A stretch of 64,000 nucleotides of DNA, taken from the NCBI GenBank assembly GCA_902141825.1, contig CABFPG010000011.1, positions 1 to 64,000 on the forward strand. The letters run 5' to 3'. Source of the stretch: Thalassocella blandensis. GTDB lineage: Bacteria > Pseudomonadota > Gammaproteobacteria > Pseudomonadales > Cellvibrionaceae. Each line of letters begins with the position of its first letter. The stretch's first letter is position 1. Below, in pieces: positions 63,885-64,000 of the stretch. A program made the translations under genes and the position numbers. The notes beneath the pieces were generated by a model. The model did no database searches, was not told the DNA's origin, and was given only the letters and a program-made list of their open reading frames with translations.

Positions 63885-64000
63885 TTAAAAATTAACGCGG
63901 ACTCCCAAGGAGTAAATTGCTCCTGAGATGTGATACGCAGAAAAATTATTTGCAGTGCCGTGATAATCGTAGGTGGGTTCATCGGTTATATTTCTACCCG
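63885..64000 (-). CDS. TonB-dependent receptor, C-terminal fragment at the right edge
   Basis: Reading the minus strand from the right edge, the last 38 codons of an open frame end at a TAA at 63885-63887. The peptide includes GRNITDEPTYDYHGT and ends SLGVRVNF, the terminal beta-strand pattern of TonB-dependent receptors: a barrel strand, then a last strand ending in Phe. The rest of the gene is outside the window, so ligand and start cannot be judged. Confidence 0.75.
   Translation of the reverse strand, partial: GRNITDEPTYDYHGTANNFSAYHISGAIYSLGVRVNF

Overview
The window looks like a chromosomal segment of a marine or surface-associated gammaproteobacterium, most plausibly of the Cellvibrionaceae (Saccharophagus/Teredinibacter-like). 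This rests on a LapA-type adhesin with its own type I exporter, several TonB-dependent receptors, a CBM6 plus beta/gamma-crystallin secreted protein, PilZ, CheX and GGDEF proteins, and moderate GC content. No rRNA, tRNA, CRISPR array, transposase or prophage was seen. The taxonomic placement is an inference from gene content.

Left part (1-11472, all minus strand): a type I secretion and biofilm-adhesin operon. Its order is a TolC-OmpA fusion, a LapB-like ABC exporter, a LapC/HlyD-like adaptor, a LuxR-type regulator, and then the 5' end of a giant LapA-like adhesin. The adhesin has a retention module, a PAAG putative LapG site and at least 16 visible 99-residue repeats, and it runs off the left edge. 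Divergent from it (12687-16217, plus strand) is a tight trio: RLAN/RimK-like ATP-grasp ligase, GNAT fused to a C39-like peptidase, and an RMD1/DUF155 membrane protein.

16255-24707 (minus strand) is the most notable locus: a TonB-dependent receptor, an HmuY-type lipoprotein with an added PKD domain, an ExbB/TolQ-like channel protein, a DUF2149 protein carrying an ExbD-like aspartate, and an exported, membrane-anchored CobN-like protein. A good Fur-box candidate lies just upstream. The set matches the Hmu haem-uptake and haem-dechelation systems known mainly from Bacteroidetes (HmuY/HmuR/HmuS). I read it as haem capture, import and iron release.

25100-41726 holds scattered genes: the CBM6 protein, a VOC protein, PPK2, a cysteine-rich exported protein, a gamma-glutamyltransferase-family protein and a cold-shock/DUF1294 protein. 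An apparent nucleoside/purine scavenging group follows: an exported nucleoside hydrolase, a lipoprotein nucleoside 2-deoxyribosyltransferase-like protein, a TonB-dependent receptor and an NCS2 purine permease. GNAT and YbaN proteins end the segment.

42337-53747: a tandem-kinase-domain Ser/Thr kinase, a chalcone-isomerase-like/TonB fusion, a 54-residue membrane protein, the arsenic operon arsR-arsC-acr3, CheX-like, DUF6635-like and PilZ proteins, a metallophosphoesterase, and a REC-GGDEF protein with a broken GGDEF motif. 53933-58262: a DNA repair pair (XPD/DinG-like helicase with an N-terminal nuclease domain, and FAN1-like VRR-NUC nuclease). 58567-63568: a periplasmic sensing module in which a hybrid histidine kinase is co-transcribed with one solute-binding protein and converges on another, without permease genes. 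The right edge cuts into the C-terminus of another TonB-dependent receptor.
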